DNA of 64,000 nucleotides from Melanopsichium pennsylvanicum (lineage: Eukaryota > Basidiomycota > Ustilaginomycetes > Ustilaginales): positions 615,550 to 679,549 of the forward strand of contig OAPG01000013.1 in assembly GCA_900208305.1 (NCBI GenBank), given 5' to 3'. Shown in pieces: positions 20,701 to 30,616 of the stretch (positions within the stretch are counted from its first letter, which is position 1; each line of letters begins with the position of its first letter). The position numbers and the translations under genes were made by a program. The notes under the pieces were generated by a model. That model searched no databases. It was not told the DNA's origin and saw nothing but the letters and a program-made list of their open reading frames with translations.

Positions 20701-21778
20701 CGTTGTTACTTGATGCTGCTGATGTGAGAATGTGTGGTGAAGATGTGTTGGTGGTCGACGAGCAGAGTCTTTACAAGGTGGGCTGTGCGTGTGTGGGCGT
20801 GTGAAGCTGGCCTTCTCCGCATGGCCTTATTGATCCTCTCGAGTTAAATAAGAGAGAAGAAAGACTCTTGTTCTTGGCTCCTTGGATGGTTCGTGTTGTG
20901 TTGCTTGCTGTCTTGGTCAACAATTGCGGTGGTTTCTCTTGAACTGTGCAGTGCAGTAATCCTAAGTACATCAGGTACAGCGTCTCGCCACTCTTTTGCA
21001 AGCGTGGGGAACGACAAGAGAGGGACTACAATGTCCCCGATATCTTTTCCTCTCCTTCTTGTTTTGCACCTACGCACTCTGCGCTCATCTTCGAGGTGTG
21101 AGATCTAAAAAAGCAGACAAAATCGAAAATTCAATCCACGTGCCACGAGAATGAGCTCACCAAAAATAGAGAGACAAGTCAGCGCATCCAACAGCAACAC
21201 GGCACCACCTAGACGAAATCGTGCATACGCTCTTACAGGGGACACAAACTTGGCTTCCACACCGGGTACTCGAAGGTAATCCCTTTCTCTCTCTTTTGTC
21301 ACATGGGCCGTCAAAAGTAGAATCTTTGGTCGGTTGTGTTGGTTTCGAGATTTTAGGGCATCCGAAATTTTAGGAATCCGACATTTTAGGCATCAACGTC
21401 AACTTCGTCATTGCAATCATCCTTGTTGCGTTTGCGCTATCCGCCTACGCTTGTGTTGCTGGCTTGGCCTGCCTTAGCTTGGCGTGAGTCCAACAACCTC
21501 GCACGTCCTCCTTCTCTCCCCTCATATTTGATGCTTCAAAGGCTTTGAGTGCTACTGCCGGAAGCTCCGCTTCAGCATTATTCACAGCACATCGGTATCG
21601 TCGCAGAATCCGCCACCAGCTGCGACTCGTCTTCTGCAGCATTCATCGGGTCCTCCTCGGCCTTACTCTACTTCAACGCCTAGTCTACCGCCCTCTATCC
21701 CGACAACTTGATCCGCAACATTACGTCTCGGAGCTTGCTCACATCGATAGAAACGTGACCTCGTCAACCTCACTCAGC
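20701..21778. other. Divergent intergenic region ERG26 / HEM4
   Basis: About 1.1 kb holding both promoters. It contains three short direct repeats of an ATTTTAGG(G/A)ATCCGA(A/C) unit of 16-17 bp at about 21350-21395, some 380 bp upstream of the preferred HEM4 start. No separate gene is recognised. Confidence 0.5.
21350..21395. repeat. Three direct ATTTTAGG...ATCCGA repeats upstream of HEM4
   Basis: Units ATTTTAGGGCATCCGAA, ATTTTAGGAATCCGAC and ATTTTAGGCATCAACG follow each other without spacer. Position and spacing suggest a clustered protein-binding site, but no known factor is assigned. Confidence 0.6.
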
Positions 21779-23596
21779 ATGTCGGCCGCCAACGATATTG
21801 AGGAGCCTCCTCCTCCCATCACCGTCCTGCTACTGCGCTCACCATTGTCCATGTCCAAAGGCACAGACCCGTATCACGATGCTTTTGGCTCATTCTGCCT
21901 ACCTTCCTTCGCATCTTCCGCACTCGAGTCGGGAACGTCTACACCACTACCCAGCTTGTCAACCGGCCCCAAAGCTTCACTCGCCTTGACCACCGATCAT
22001 GGCGCTCTCGATCTCATCAAGACGGCTCTGAGCCAGCAAGCCGCTGCCTCCAACAAGTCAAATGACCAAGCATCATCCACACCGTTGCCCCTCTCCACCA
22101 CCGGCAGACGAAAGGGCAAATTCATTCAAGATCAGCCACGCCTCATGACACATCATCTCTCCTATCCAGCAGACGCAGCTGGCAATGAGATCGAGCTCGA
22201 ATACTGCGTCACATCTTTCCCCATTCTCGCACACAAGTTTGTCAATCACGACGAGTTTGTGGATCGTCTTTTGCACGGACATCCCATCGACGGTCACGTC
22301 TCGGGCGTTCCATATCGAGGCATGATTGTCACCAGTCAACGAGCAGTCGAAGCATACATCTCGGCAGGTGTCAGAGCTCAAGAAATTTTGCGCTCGAACA
22401 AGGAGACCTCGTCGAGTTCACCTACGCAGTGGAATCGCGTGCCCTTCTTCGCCGTGGGTCCTGCAACGTCTTCAGCATTACGTACAGTGCCCCTCGCACC
22501 CTGGCTGCGGCCCCGTCTCGTCATGGGTGGTGAAGCCACCGGCACGGGAGAAGCATTGGCTCGCTATGTGATCCGTCACTTTTCCACTCCCTCCATCCTG
22601 GATCAGAATTCGGACTTGCGTACAGCAGAGCAGGCGCCACCTCTGCTCTACCTCGTCGGCGACAAGAACGCCGCCACGATCCCCGATATGCTCTCCTCGG
22701 CCTCGCCTCCCACCGGCCCCATTCCCTTCGAAGGGCTGCAGGTATACGAGACTGCACTGGACTCTAACTTTGCCGAAGGCTGCGAGGTGCTTGCAAGGAC
22801 ATTGCCCTCAGTCGTTTCGAGACCTCCTAGTCGCCGACCAAGCCAAGGCAGCATGTACTCTCGTCCTGGAAGTCGGCGACCCAGCGGTGGAAGCACAACT
22901 TCAGGCGATCGTCCGGTCAGAAGCACCAACCCCAGTCGAAAGTCGAGCTCCGAGGACCTTCATTGCAAGGGTGGTGCCGACCTTCGAGCCGCCTCCTCTT
23001 CTTCGCATTCAAGCTTCGGCCACGTGCCTTCTGTGGGTACACCTCTCGGCGTGAGCACCATGACCTCCACCGAAGTAGTCAATCCTCGTCTTGAGACCCT
23101 CAGCATGCCTCAAGCTGTCGCTGGATCACCACAATTGATGGCATCACCCGCTACCATTGAACCAGAGGCGATCAACCCGATCGAGGAAGACTCGGTCCTC
23201 AAGATGCTTCGCTCCAAGGCCAAGAACGGCGGCGCCGACACAATCAGCAGCAGTACACGCCACCGCATAGCTAGGCCAGACTGGATTGTCTTTTTTTCGC
23301 CTAGTGGCGTCAACTATGCTCTCGAGGAATTCCGACGTCGTGAATGGATGCCGCCAGAGCCGGATTCGAAAGGACAAGACTACGAAGCGGTCGGTGTAAA
23401 GACGACGGTCACAGCTCATGCTGGTGGCAAGAATCCGAGGAAGTATCCACGCATTGCTGTGCTCGGTGCCACCACACGTGCATGGATGGTCGAGAATCTC
23501 GCCATCGAGCCAGATGCAGTGGCGGCCAAGCCCGGGCCCAAGGAACTCAAAGATGCGATCGAGGCTGTCGAGTTGCGTTCCCGATTGTCATCCTAA
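21779..23596 (+). CDS. HEM4: HEM4, uroporphyrinogen-III synthase
   Basis: Ring closure and inversion of hydroxymethylbilane to uroporphyrinogen III, a cytosolic heme step. The HEM4 pattern is spread over the protein: VLLLRSP at the start, YRGMIVTSQRAVEAY, PFFAVGPATSSALR, then LLYLVGDKNAATIPDML, GLQVYET, and at the C-terminus DWIVFFSPSGVNY, RIAVLGATTRAWM and KPGPKELKDAIE. The frame is open from 21545, but the ATG at 21779 is preferred because conserved sequence begins 12 residues later and the upstream part is Arg/His-rich without family features. The product is 605 residues, more than twice the usual ~260-300. Extra length comes from a spacer after the first motif and a Ser/Arg/Pro-rich insert (about residues 345-490). 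Confidence 0.85.
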   Translation: MSAANDIEEPPPPITVLLLRSPLSMSKGTDPYHDAFGSFCLPSFASSALESGTSTPLPSLSTGPKASLALTTDHGALDLIKTALSQQAAASNKSNDQASSTPLPLSTTGRRKGKFIQDQPRLMTHHLSYPADAAGNEIELEYCVTSFPILAHKFVNHDEFVDRLLHGHPIDGHVSGVPYRGMIVTSQRAVEAYISAGVRAQEILRSNKETSSSSPTQWNRVPFFAVGPATSSALRTVPLAPWLRPRLVMGGEATGTGEALARYVIRHFSTPSILDQNSDLRTAEQAPPLLYLVGDKNAATIPDMLSSASPPTGPIPFEGLQVYETALDSNFAEGCEVLARTLPSVVSRPPSRRPSQGSMYSRPGSRRPSGGSTTSGDRPVRSTNPSRKSSSEDLHCKGGADLRAASSSSHSSFGHVPSVGTPLGVSTMTSTEVVNPRLETLSMPQAVAGSPQLMASPATIEPEAINPIEEDSVLKMLRSKAKNGGADTISSSTRHRIARPDWIVFFSPSGVNYALEEFRRREWMPPEPDSKGQDYEAVGVKTTVTAHAGGKNPRKYPRIAVLGATTRAWMVENLAIEPDAVAAKPGPKELKDAIEAVELRSRLSS

Positions 23597-24640
23597 GCCC
23601 GTGCTGCTAGTCTTCCGTCCCCGCTGTCGCGACATCCATGTCTCTGATTCGCCACGCCCCCTCTTTATCCCCTTCGTCTCTGTCTATAATGGCATCGAAT
23701 ACGCTATCACACATTTGGTCACCTATAGCTAGCACCTTGCATCAATCCTGTATACTTCCCGCCATATTCGCAATCGCAATCTGCCCAACCTTGCTGATCC
23801 CGCTGCGTTCGTCTGACCGGTAATCACGCTCAGCATTTTTTGAATGAGAGCCCCAATGAATCCATCGACGCATGCACCCACAAACCGAGACTCGAGCAAC
23901 GGCCAATCGTCACAGCGCTCAACAGACGTTGCTTAAGTGACTCAGCCTCCAGTTCCCGTCCGGTCAATGATCGCTGAAGAAACCACATCGCAACATCCTT
24001 TTCAGGGACAGAAGCTGGCCCATCACTCATGCTGCGGTTCGAGAATCATTTTCTGAGTCACGCGTGACATTTAGCCAAAGAGACAGCTTTTCAACGCACG
24101 GCTCTCCTGGCATCTCGGAAACTGATAGGGATTGCCAAGGAAGCAAGGTTCACTCAGAACAAAGCTTCGCAATCTTGCCTCTCTCGCACTGGCATGCTCA
24201 TGGGACGGCTTAGTCCGATCTCTGAATCAGCGGCAAACGTCTGGCACTACAGCGGCTGATCACGACCTGCAATGTGGTAGCATGGGCATTTTCCGAGGCT
24301 TCGGCACGGCCAGCACTCAAAGGCACGCAGAAGGGCGTGGCAAAAGAGGGCGCTTGCTTGCCGTCATGCCCAATACTCAGCGGCAGCATTAAACTCAGTG
24401 CTCGCGTTCTCCCGTCAGACCGGACCATATATAGACGTCCAGTGATTGGCGTAGCTTCGCGCCATGTTCCCGACATCATCCTTTCCGTCAGCTCATCATC
24501 TCTCGAGGCTCACGTTGTCATCAACAGGCTTTGACTGAGGCTTGCTCTTGACGGCTTCTCGACTAGGTGCACAGGATCTGCCGCTTGAAATCATATACCC
24601 AGCGTATTCTTCGACAACATCTTTGGTCGCGTTCTACACC
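23597..24640. other. Intergenic region HEM4 / opsin
   Basis: HEM4's 3' flank and the opsin promoter (a CATATATAGACG TATA-like site at about 24425-24436, some 210 bp before the ATG). No gene recognised. Confidence 0.5.
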
Positions 24641-25860
24641 ATGGATTCGGACTACCTGCACAGAAGGGCCGGCAATCGAGCGCTTCAGTTCAATCCACCC
24701 AATGCCGACATCAACCTCGGCCGTTGGGGTAGCAACTGGGGATGGGCGGTCTATTGCGTCATGGCGCTTTCCCTTCTCAGCCTTCTCATCTGGTCAACTA
24801 CTGTAGCTCGAAACAAAAGGACCTTCCACTACCTCTTCGCCGCTGTGCTCGCCATCTCGACTATTTCTTGGTTCTCTTTGGCCAGCGGTCTCGGTTCTAC
24901 TCCCATCACTGTCCAATTCCTGCGCAACAGTCCCTTTGGAGGTGGTTTTGGCGGCTATCCAACTCGCCAGATCTACTACGCTCGGTACATCGACTGGACG
25001 CTCACCACTCCGTTGATCTTGCTCAGCCTGCTGCTCATCACAGGTCTACCGCTCTCCGTCATCTTCATCACGCTCTTCTTCAACCTGCTCATGATCACCT
25101 GTGGTTTGATGGGCGCCCTCACTCGCTCTCGATACAAGTGGGGTTACTTTGTAGGTTCAAATCCGAAATCAGCGTTTTACACCGTCTCTCCGTATTCGAG
25201 CTGACCAACATTTCCAGACCGCTACCGTCCATTCCCTTTTGCAGGTCTTCGCATGCGCAGCACTTGGCTACGTGCTGTATCACGTCTTTGCTTCAGGCTT
25301 GCGCTCGGCTCGTCGACTCGGAGGCGGCTTTGAGCGCGCATTCCTTTCTGGCTCGATCTTGCTCGCCTTCATTTGGCCATTGTACCCTGTCTGTTGGGCT
25401 TTAAGCGAAGGAGGAAATGTCATCGGCGTCAGCTCGGAGGTGAGTACTACCAACTAGCCGCTCTTGTGCTGCGATTGCTTGATCGTCGCCACCCGTCATT
25501 ATCTATGTATTGACCCCTACCTGACATCGAAAAATTGTGACCTCATCACAGTTCCTCTGGTATGGGCTACTGGACCTGTTATCCAAGCCGGTCTTCGCTT
25601 TCTTGCTGCTGCACATGCTCCGCAAGTGTGACTATGACGCTTTGCAACTCCAATCAGGCAAGGTCTCCGAACATCAAATGGCAGCACGCGAATATCGGCA
25701 AGGACAGATTGAGGAAAAGACCCACGAGGGCGTAGGTGCCGCTCCCGTTCACGACACTGCCGCCACTAGTGTGGCCCCTTTTGAGCATGTGCCTTCTCCT
25801 CACGCTGCACCTCCTACCGCCATCCCACAGACTGTCATGACTCCCGTTCCCAGTACTTGA
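24641..25860 (+). CDS. Microbial (type I) rhodopsin, three exons
   Basis: Exons 24641-25150, 25245-25439 and 25552-25860 join in phase 0 to give 337 residues with seven membrane helices. Introns are GTAGGT...TTTTGCAG (94 bp, branch GCTGACCAAC) and GTGAGT...ATCACAG (112 bp). The first acceptor is chosen because it restores the opsin consensus WGYF-VFACAAL. The retinal lysine is present in LLDLLSKPVFAF (K247), with the helix G counter-ion D243. Helix C reads RYIDWTLTTPLILLS: R115, D118 (bacteriorhodopsin D85), T122, and S129 at the D96 position. The C-terminal ~75 residues are polar. A light-driven plasma-membrane proton pump or photosensor is expected. The missing carboxylic proton donor argues for slow or absent pumping. 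Confidence 0.9.
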
Positions 25861-28834
25861 TTGTCTCTTTCCTCGGTTCAGCCACCTTACCTCATCTTCT
25901 CCTACCTTTGTTCCATCATGTCTTGTTCTGACTCCCAAATCTCATTGTTTCTGGTCCGAACTTCAAAGAAAGATTACCCGAGTCATGCTCTTGAGCTCGG
26001 AAGGGAAGTCAGGGCTCGGTATCGCATGAGACCTCTCAAGTCGTCACGAGTAAATTAATTCCGCTCGTGAAATGCCACGCTGAATACTATCACACCTTTA
26101 AACGAAAATCGGGTTCATCGAGCCTACCAAGGTGCCATCCCGATTGGCTTCTTCGAGAGAAGCCAGCAGTCGATCCAAGCCCGATCAGACAGCTTTACTC
26201 AGGTGGCTTCTCGGGTGGCACAAATTTATCCTTTTTGCAGAAAATAAGCGCATCAGGAAAACGAAGCTATGAAGTCATTGGCCGAACCCATACTCACAAC
26301 AGAACGGCCTGGCAAAGCGTCCAAATTGATTCGCATCTCCAGAAGATAATAAATTGACCCGGCAACCAATTACGAAGGCTGTGGCGTGTGTGCTCGGATG
26401 CCTACGCAACTGGCCATTTTCTCGTCTTGTTTTTTACAGTGACTCTCTTTGACTGAAGCTGATAATTGTTTCATTACAAGTTGTAACACACACAGCCCGA
26501 AGCGACGGTGTCTTCGGAGAGGGGAGAGTGCTGTCTGCAAATCCGGAAATGTTGGGATTGAATTTAAAACTGTTATGTGTGCGACCTTGATCTCCGGAAA
26601 TTAGCATTGAACGATGTTCGAGTAGCCTTGAATAGACCATACACCTTTTTCTTTTTTTTTACTCGTAGCAAAAGTGAAAGTCAACCGGGCAGCCACCCCT
26701 CCTGCGTTCGCCTGCATTAGGTCTGGCTTGGACGATTAATCTCCTTTTTACGATATGCTTTCCGTGTGGAACAATAAAATGCACGAAAATGCACGAGCAG
26801 AGCACGAGTGAAGTCATGAGCTCAATTAAGGTCAAAAATATCTGTCTCGGGCAGTTATTTGGCTGCTTTGCTTCGCTTTTTAGAATTAAAGCCCTGAATC
26901 AGAGCATTTTTATAAGGAATACCGATTATCGAGCACGAAGTGTTCACAGATTACCTATCAAAAGCTGCGCAAAGAAGAAGATTGTTTGGTCGTGCGATTA
27001 ACATTTGAAAAAAAAAAGAGATTGGGTTGAAGCGGCCACCCGCAGTCTGCGCCATAAAGATGGCTCGGCACGAACCTGCGGAAATTTCTCAACAAGCAAC
27101 CAAATTATGGTAGGTGGCTCCTCGGGTGGCTGATTGGATCCTATCATCTTTTCCCTCCGATTTGATGGGCCGGCCCGAGCTAAAGCTGCCAAAAAACAAT
27201 AATAGGACTTGTATCCCAAAAATGTAAAAGGTCGTCAGCATGGCCACCAGGGCGGCTATCCCCGCAGCAATACCTTACGAGGGTGGCTGCATCCTTAATA
27301 CCGGCTGATTTCTGAAAAAATAGTGGGAAGTCTCTTGTGTACATAAAATTGATTTGAGATAACATTATGAGACAGTTCATGGCTTGCCCTGATGCTTCAT
27401 ATTCTATTCAAGAACAAGAAGAAGATGATTTGAGCGGCCACGCTGGAAGCATGTCAAAAGGCGCCACAGTCGGGTAGGTGCTACGGTGCTTGATTGCTAT
27501 AAAGCTGCATCTCGGTGGCTCCAAACCTGTCATGATCTTCGCTAGTGTTTCCTTCGAGCTGGAGATGGGAGGGGATGGTGACGTTTTACATTTATGAGAA
27601 CACGTTTTGTGTAAGCCCCTCGCATCAATATGGTTAGCAGCAAAGCTACCTTTGCAGCCGTCACGGATGGCTGCTCAAAACTTACCCCTTTCCATATTGA
27701 CATTATACTTTTTGACAACAAGAATTTTTGGAAGCACATTGAGCCGTGAAAAGTCGTCCGTGCCGGTACCTCTATAGCCAGCATGGCAGCCCCTTCTTTG
27801 TCACACTAAAATTCGGAACTTAAGAACTATCGCAGACCCCATACTTCCCAGCCGTAATCGGTCGGAAGCTTCGCTGCTTTCGCGGATTGCAATCGGGTTT
27901 CTTATTTGCGAAACAAACGTGTGCCGAGAAGGGACCGCCGGAGAATCTCAACATCCATTCTGGGAGCTCTTTAAAGTCAACGACCGATGTGTAGAACAGC
28001 TGTACGGCACGATACGTTGCTGTTTCACGATTGTTGTCGTTTTGGGAAACGTGATAAAAGCAATAATGTTAAAATGCACCTAAGCTCAGTGTTTGCAAAT
28101 TGATAGGGAGCCACTCTAGGTGGCAGCGCTGTAAGCCACCTTGAGCAGCTTTCCAGATCGGCTTTTTAACGAGTGACAAGCGCCCTGGTATGAAGCTAGC
28201 TGATTGCAAGATTGCGCTTTCCTTGCGGGTAGATCTCTGAAAGGGAGTCCAAACGTTGTGTCTAATCTAAAATGAAAGAAAACAGGTTAAAATGTTCTCC
28301 TAAGATATTTGAGTTAATGCTTTTATTATGAGCTCAAGTTGTATTTCATCGCCAAAACGATCTCAAGTGAAGGTCGAAAGCAGTTAGAACAGAGCCGATT
28401 CCACACATTATTCAGGGTTCATGAGAGCGGGTATGAGGCATGGATACATTGTCTAGTCACAACAAGAGAGAAGTCTCAGTCACACTAGAGGGAACAGAGT
28501 CAGGTTTCATGCGGCTGATAAGCGTGGGGAAAAGCTAAAGAAGGTACTATGTACCATCACGTATGCTTGTTGTGGAGCGGAGATGACGGAGACGGGCTTC
28601 TGTAAGGACGCAAGTACAGAGAAGCCGAACTCAGGTCGGGTCTTGTGAGGATCAAACATGTCGTTGCCGAAGCTGGAAGAAATTTCGAGATTCTGGAGTC
28701 TCCTCGTCAGCGACGACAAAAAATTATATCGGCTTGCCGCGCGCCTCGTATGATTTGCTTCGCGGCCCGGCACAGGTTTCACCTTCTGTCTTGCTTTCCA
28801 CCATCTCCTACGACCTCAGCTCAGCCAAGAAAAC
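25861..28834. other. 3 kb gene-empty, AT-rich relic region
   Basis: No recognisable gene. Short frames are interrupted and without domains. Several diverged copies of a GGTGG(C)-rich motif recur: AGGTGGCTTCTCGGGTGGC at about 26210, TAGGTGGCTCCTCGGGTGGC at about 27112, and related GGTGGC/GCCACC patches near 27010, 27240, 27470, 27515 and 28120. The stretch looks like decayed repetitive DNA. CpG is retained, unlike the DNMT5-DDM1 spacer. Confidence 0.55.
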
Positions 28835-30424
28835 ATGTCAGCAGCGCCACCAGGACGTGTCCAGCCAGCATTGGATTTCAACCCAGCTTCATACGGCTCG
28901 GTCATTCCAGGTACTTCCTATCTGGAACGCACCTCCACCCGCAGCGAGACACAAGACAGCGTCGACGAGCAAGCGCTTGAAGGCGATGATGTCGGTACAA
29001 GCCACAGCCAGAGCGCAATTACCGAGGACCAGGAAGATGCTTCCTACACCTATGGTCGTGACGATGGCGAATCGAGCATGCTGAGCGATTTTGCTTCCAT
29101 TTTTCATCCTAACGAGTATATTGTCGCACAACAGAGGCTTGGTGAAGATGGGAGAAGCGACTACAGTTCGTATGACGAGGAGCGCACCCCCATCCTGTCA
29201 GTTTCATACGCTGGTAGCACAAGACAGTCTGCAGCGGCCTTTTCGCATCGTCGACCCTCCGCCGTTTCAAGCCTTCGGCCTTCTATTTACTCCCGCCCTA
29301 GAACGCAACCGCACCTGATCCCCGAAGAAGAAGTACTGCACGAAGGCTCGACCTGGTCCAAAGCACCCACTGAGCTCGGGGACGTCAGCGGCATCTCGCT
29401 TCGACAAGCACTAGTTGATCCTTCCACCACTCCCGGCTCCAACCTCGGCTTGATGCTCATCGCTGTGAGCCAGGTATCCTACTCGACCATGAATCTCTTC
29501 GTGAAGCTTTTGGATGATCGCGAAGGACAGCAAGATACAGAACCAGTCGGTGCACTAGAGATTGTCGGCGTGGAATGCCTCATCATTTGGATTGGCTGCA
29601 TGCTGGTTATGTGCATGGCAAAGACAGAACACATTCTTCTCGGTCCACCCGGTGCTCGCGCATTGCTCCTCGCACGAGGTATGTTCGGATTCGCCTCGAC
29701 TCTTGCACTCTACATCTCTCTGCATGCTCTGTCGCTGTCGGATGCGACCGTGATCACCTTCCTCTCGCCCCTTGCGACCGGCGTCCTTGCTCATGTTTTG
29801 CTTCACGAACCATTCACGGCTCGCGAGAGAATTGCTGGTGTCTTCTCACTCGCAGGCGTCACCCTGATCGCCCGGCCGTCCTTTCTTTTCGGCAGCAACG
29901 CAGGAGAAGGAGCGCCTGAAGATGGTGACATTGAGATTCCATCTCCATCTAACCCTGATTCCGCTTCCGAGGCAACACGTTTCGTCGGTATCCTTGTCGC
30001 CCTCAGTGGAGTGATTTTCATGGCTGGCGCATGGGTCTGTCTTCGACGTATCGGAAAGCGTGCATCCACGTATCATTCGATCGCCTACTTTGCTCTGTGC
30101 AGCTGGGTATCGAGCTTTGTTGCCATGTGGGTGCTCAACCAACCTTTTATCATTCCAACTTCCACGCTCTCGCTCGTACTGTTGCTCGGGGTGGGTCTAT
30201 TCAGCTTGCTTGCCCAAGTCTTTCAGACACTCGGACTGCAGAGAGAGTCGGCAGGACGAGCTGCCACCATGTCGTATTTGCAGATCATCTTTGCGCTTGC
30301 GTGGCAATTGTTCGTCTTTGGATCGGTGCCAGACTGGGTCTCGATCACTGGCAGTCTAATTATTCTCGCCAGCGGCGCTTGGGTTGCACTCAGCAAAGAA
30401 GGCGGCTCTGCTCCCATGCATTGA
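28835..30424 (+). CDS. DMT-superfamily (EamA/SLC35G-like) membrane transporter
   Basis: 529 residues, intronless. The first ~195 residues are polar, Ser/acidic-rich and presumably cytosolic. Two EamA-type repeats follow. The first (about 200-350) runs from LGLMLIAVSQVSYSTMNLFVKLL to ERIAGVFSLAGVTLIARP and includes LSDATVITFLSPL, the typical DMT helix with a following HEPF loop. The second (about 380-520) contains GRAATMSYLQIIFALAWQ. About ten membrane segments are visible. Family members carry nucleotide sugars, nucleosides or other metabolites; the substrate here is unknown. A hydrophilic loop of ~45 residues separates the halves. It ends 192 bp before the convergent diphosphatase-deaminase gene. 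Confidence 0.8.
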   Translation: MSAAPPGRVQPALDFNPASYGSVIPGTSYLERTSTRSETQDSVDEQALEGDDVGTSHSQSAITEDQEDASYTYGRDDGESSMLSDFASIFHPNEYIVAQQRLGEDGRSDYSSYDEERTPILSVSYAGSTRQSAAAFSHRRPSAVSSLRPSIYSRPRTQPHLIPEEEVLHEGSTWSKAPTELGDVSGISLRQALVDPSTTPGSNLGLMLIAVSQVSYSTMNLFVKLLDDREGQQDTEPVGALEIVGVECLIIWIGCMLVMCMAKTEHILLGPPGARALLLARGMFGFASTLALYISLHALSLSDATVITFLSPLATGVLAHVLLHEPFTARERIAGVFSLAGVTLIARPSFLFGSNAGEGAPEDGDIEIPSPSNPDSASEATRFVGILVALSGVIFMAGAWVCLRRIGKRASTYHSIAYFALCSWVSSFVAMWVLNQPFIIPTSTLSLVLLLGVGLFSLLAQVFQTLGLQRESAGRAATMSYLQIIFALAWQLFVFGSVPDWVSITGSLIILASGAWVALSKEGGSAPMH

Positions 30425-30616
30425 TTGGTTGTCGTCCGCACTTTTTCATCTCTTGTTATCGATCCTCTGCTTCATTTAATCATCCCAATCAGGTTCGTCG
30501 CACACGTAATAATCGTCAGCTTTGGTTTGGGTTCACGCCTCATGCAAACAATTCGGTCTTTCTATGCATTGTACGATACCCGCACACCAAATCAAGTCTA
30601 ATCCACTAGCGTATGC

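Noticed and set aside
21545..21778. 78-codon N-terminal extension of HEM4
   Set aside because: Arg/His-rich sequence without conservation; the motif-bearing part begins just after the ATG at 21779.
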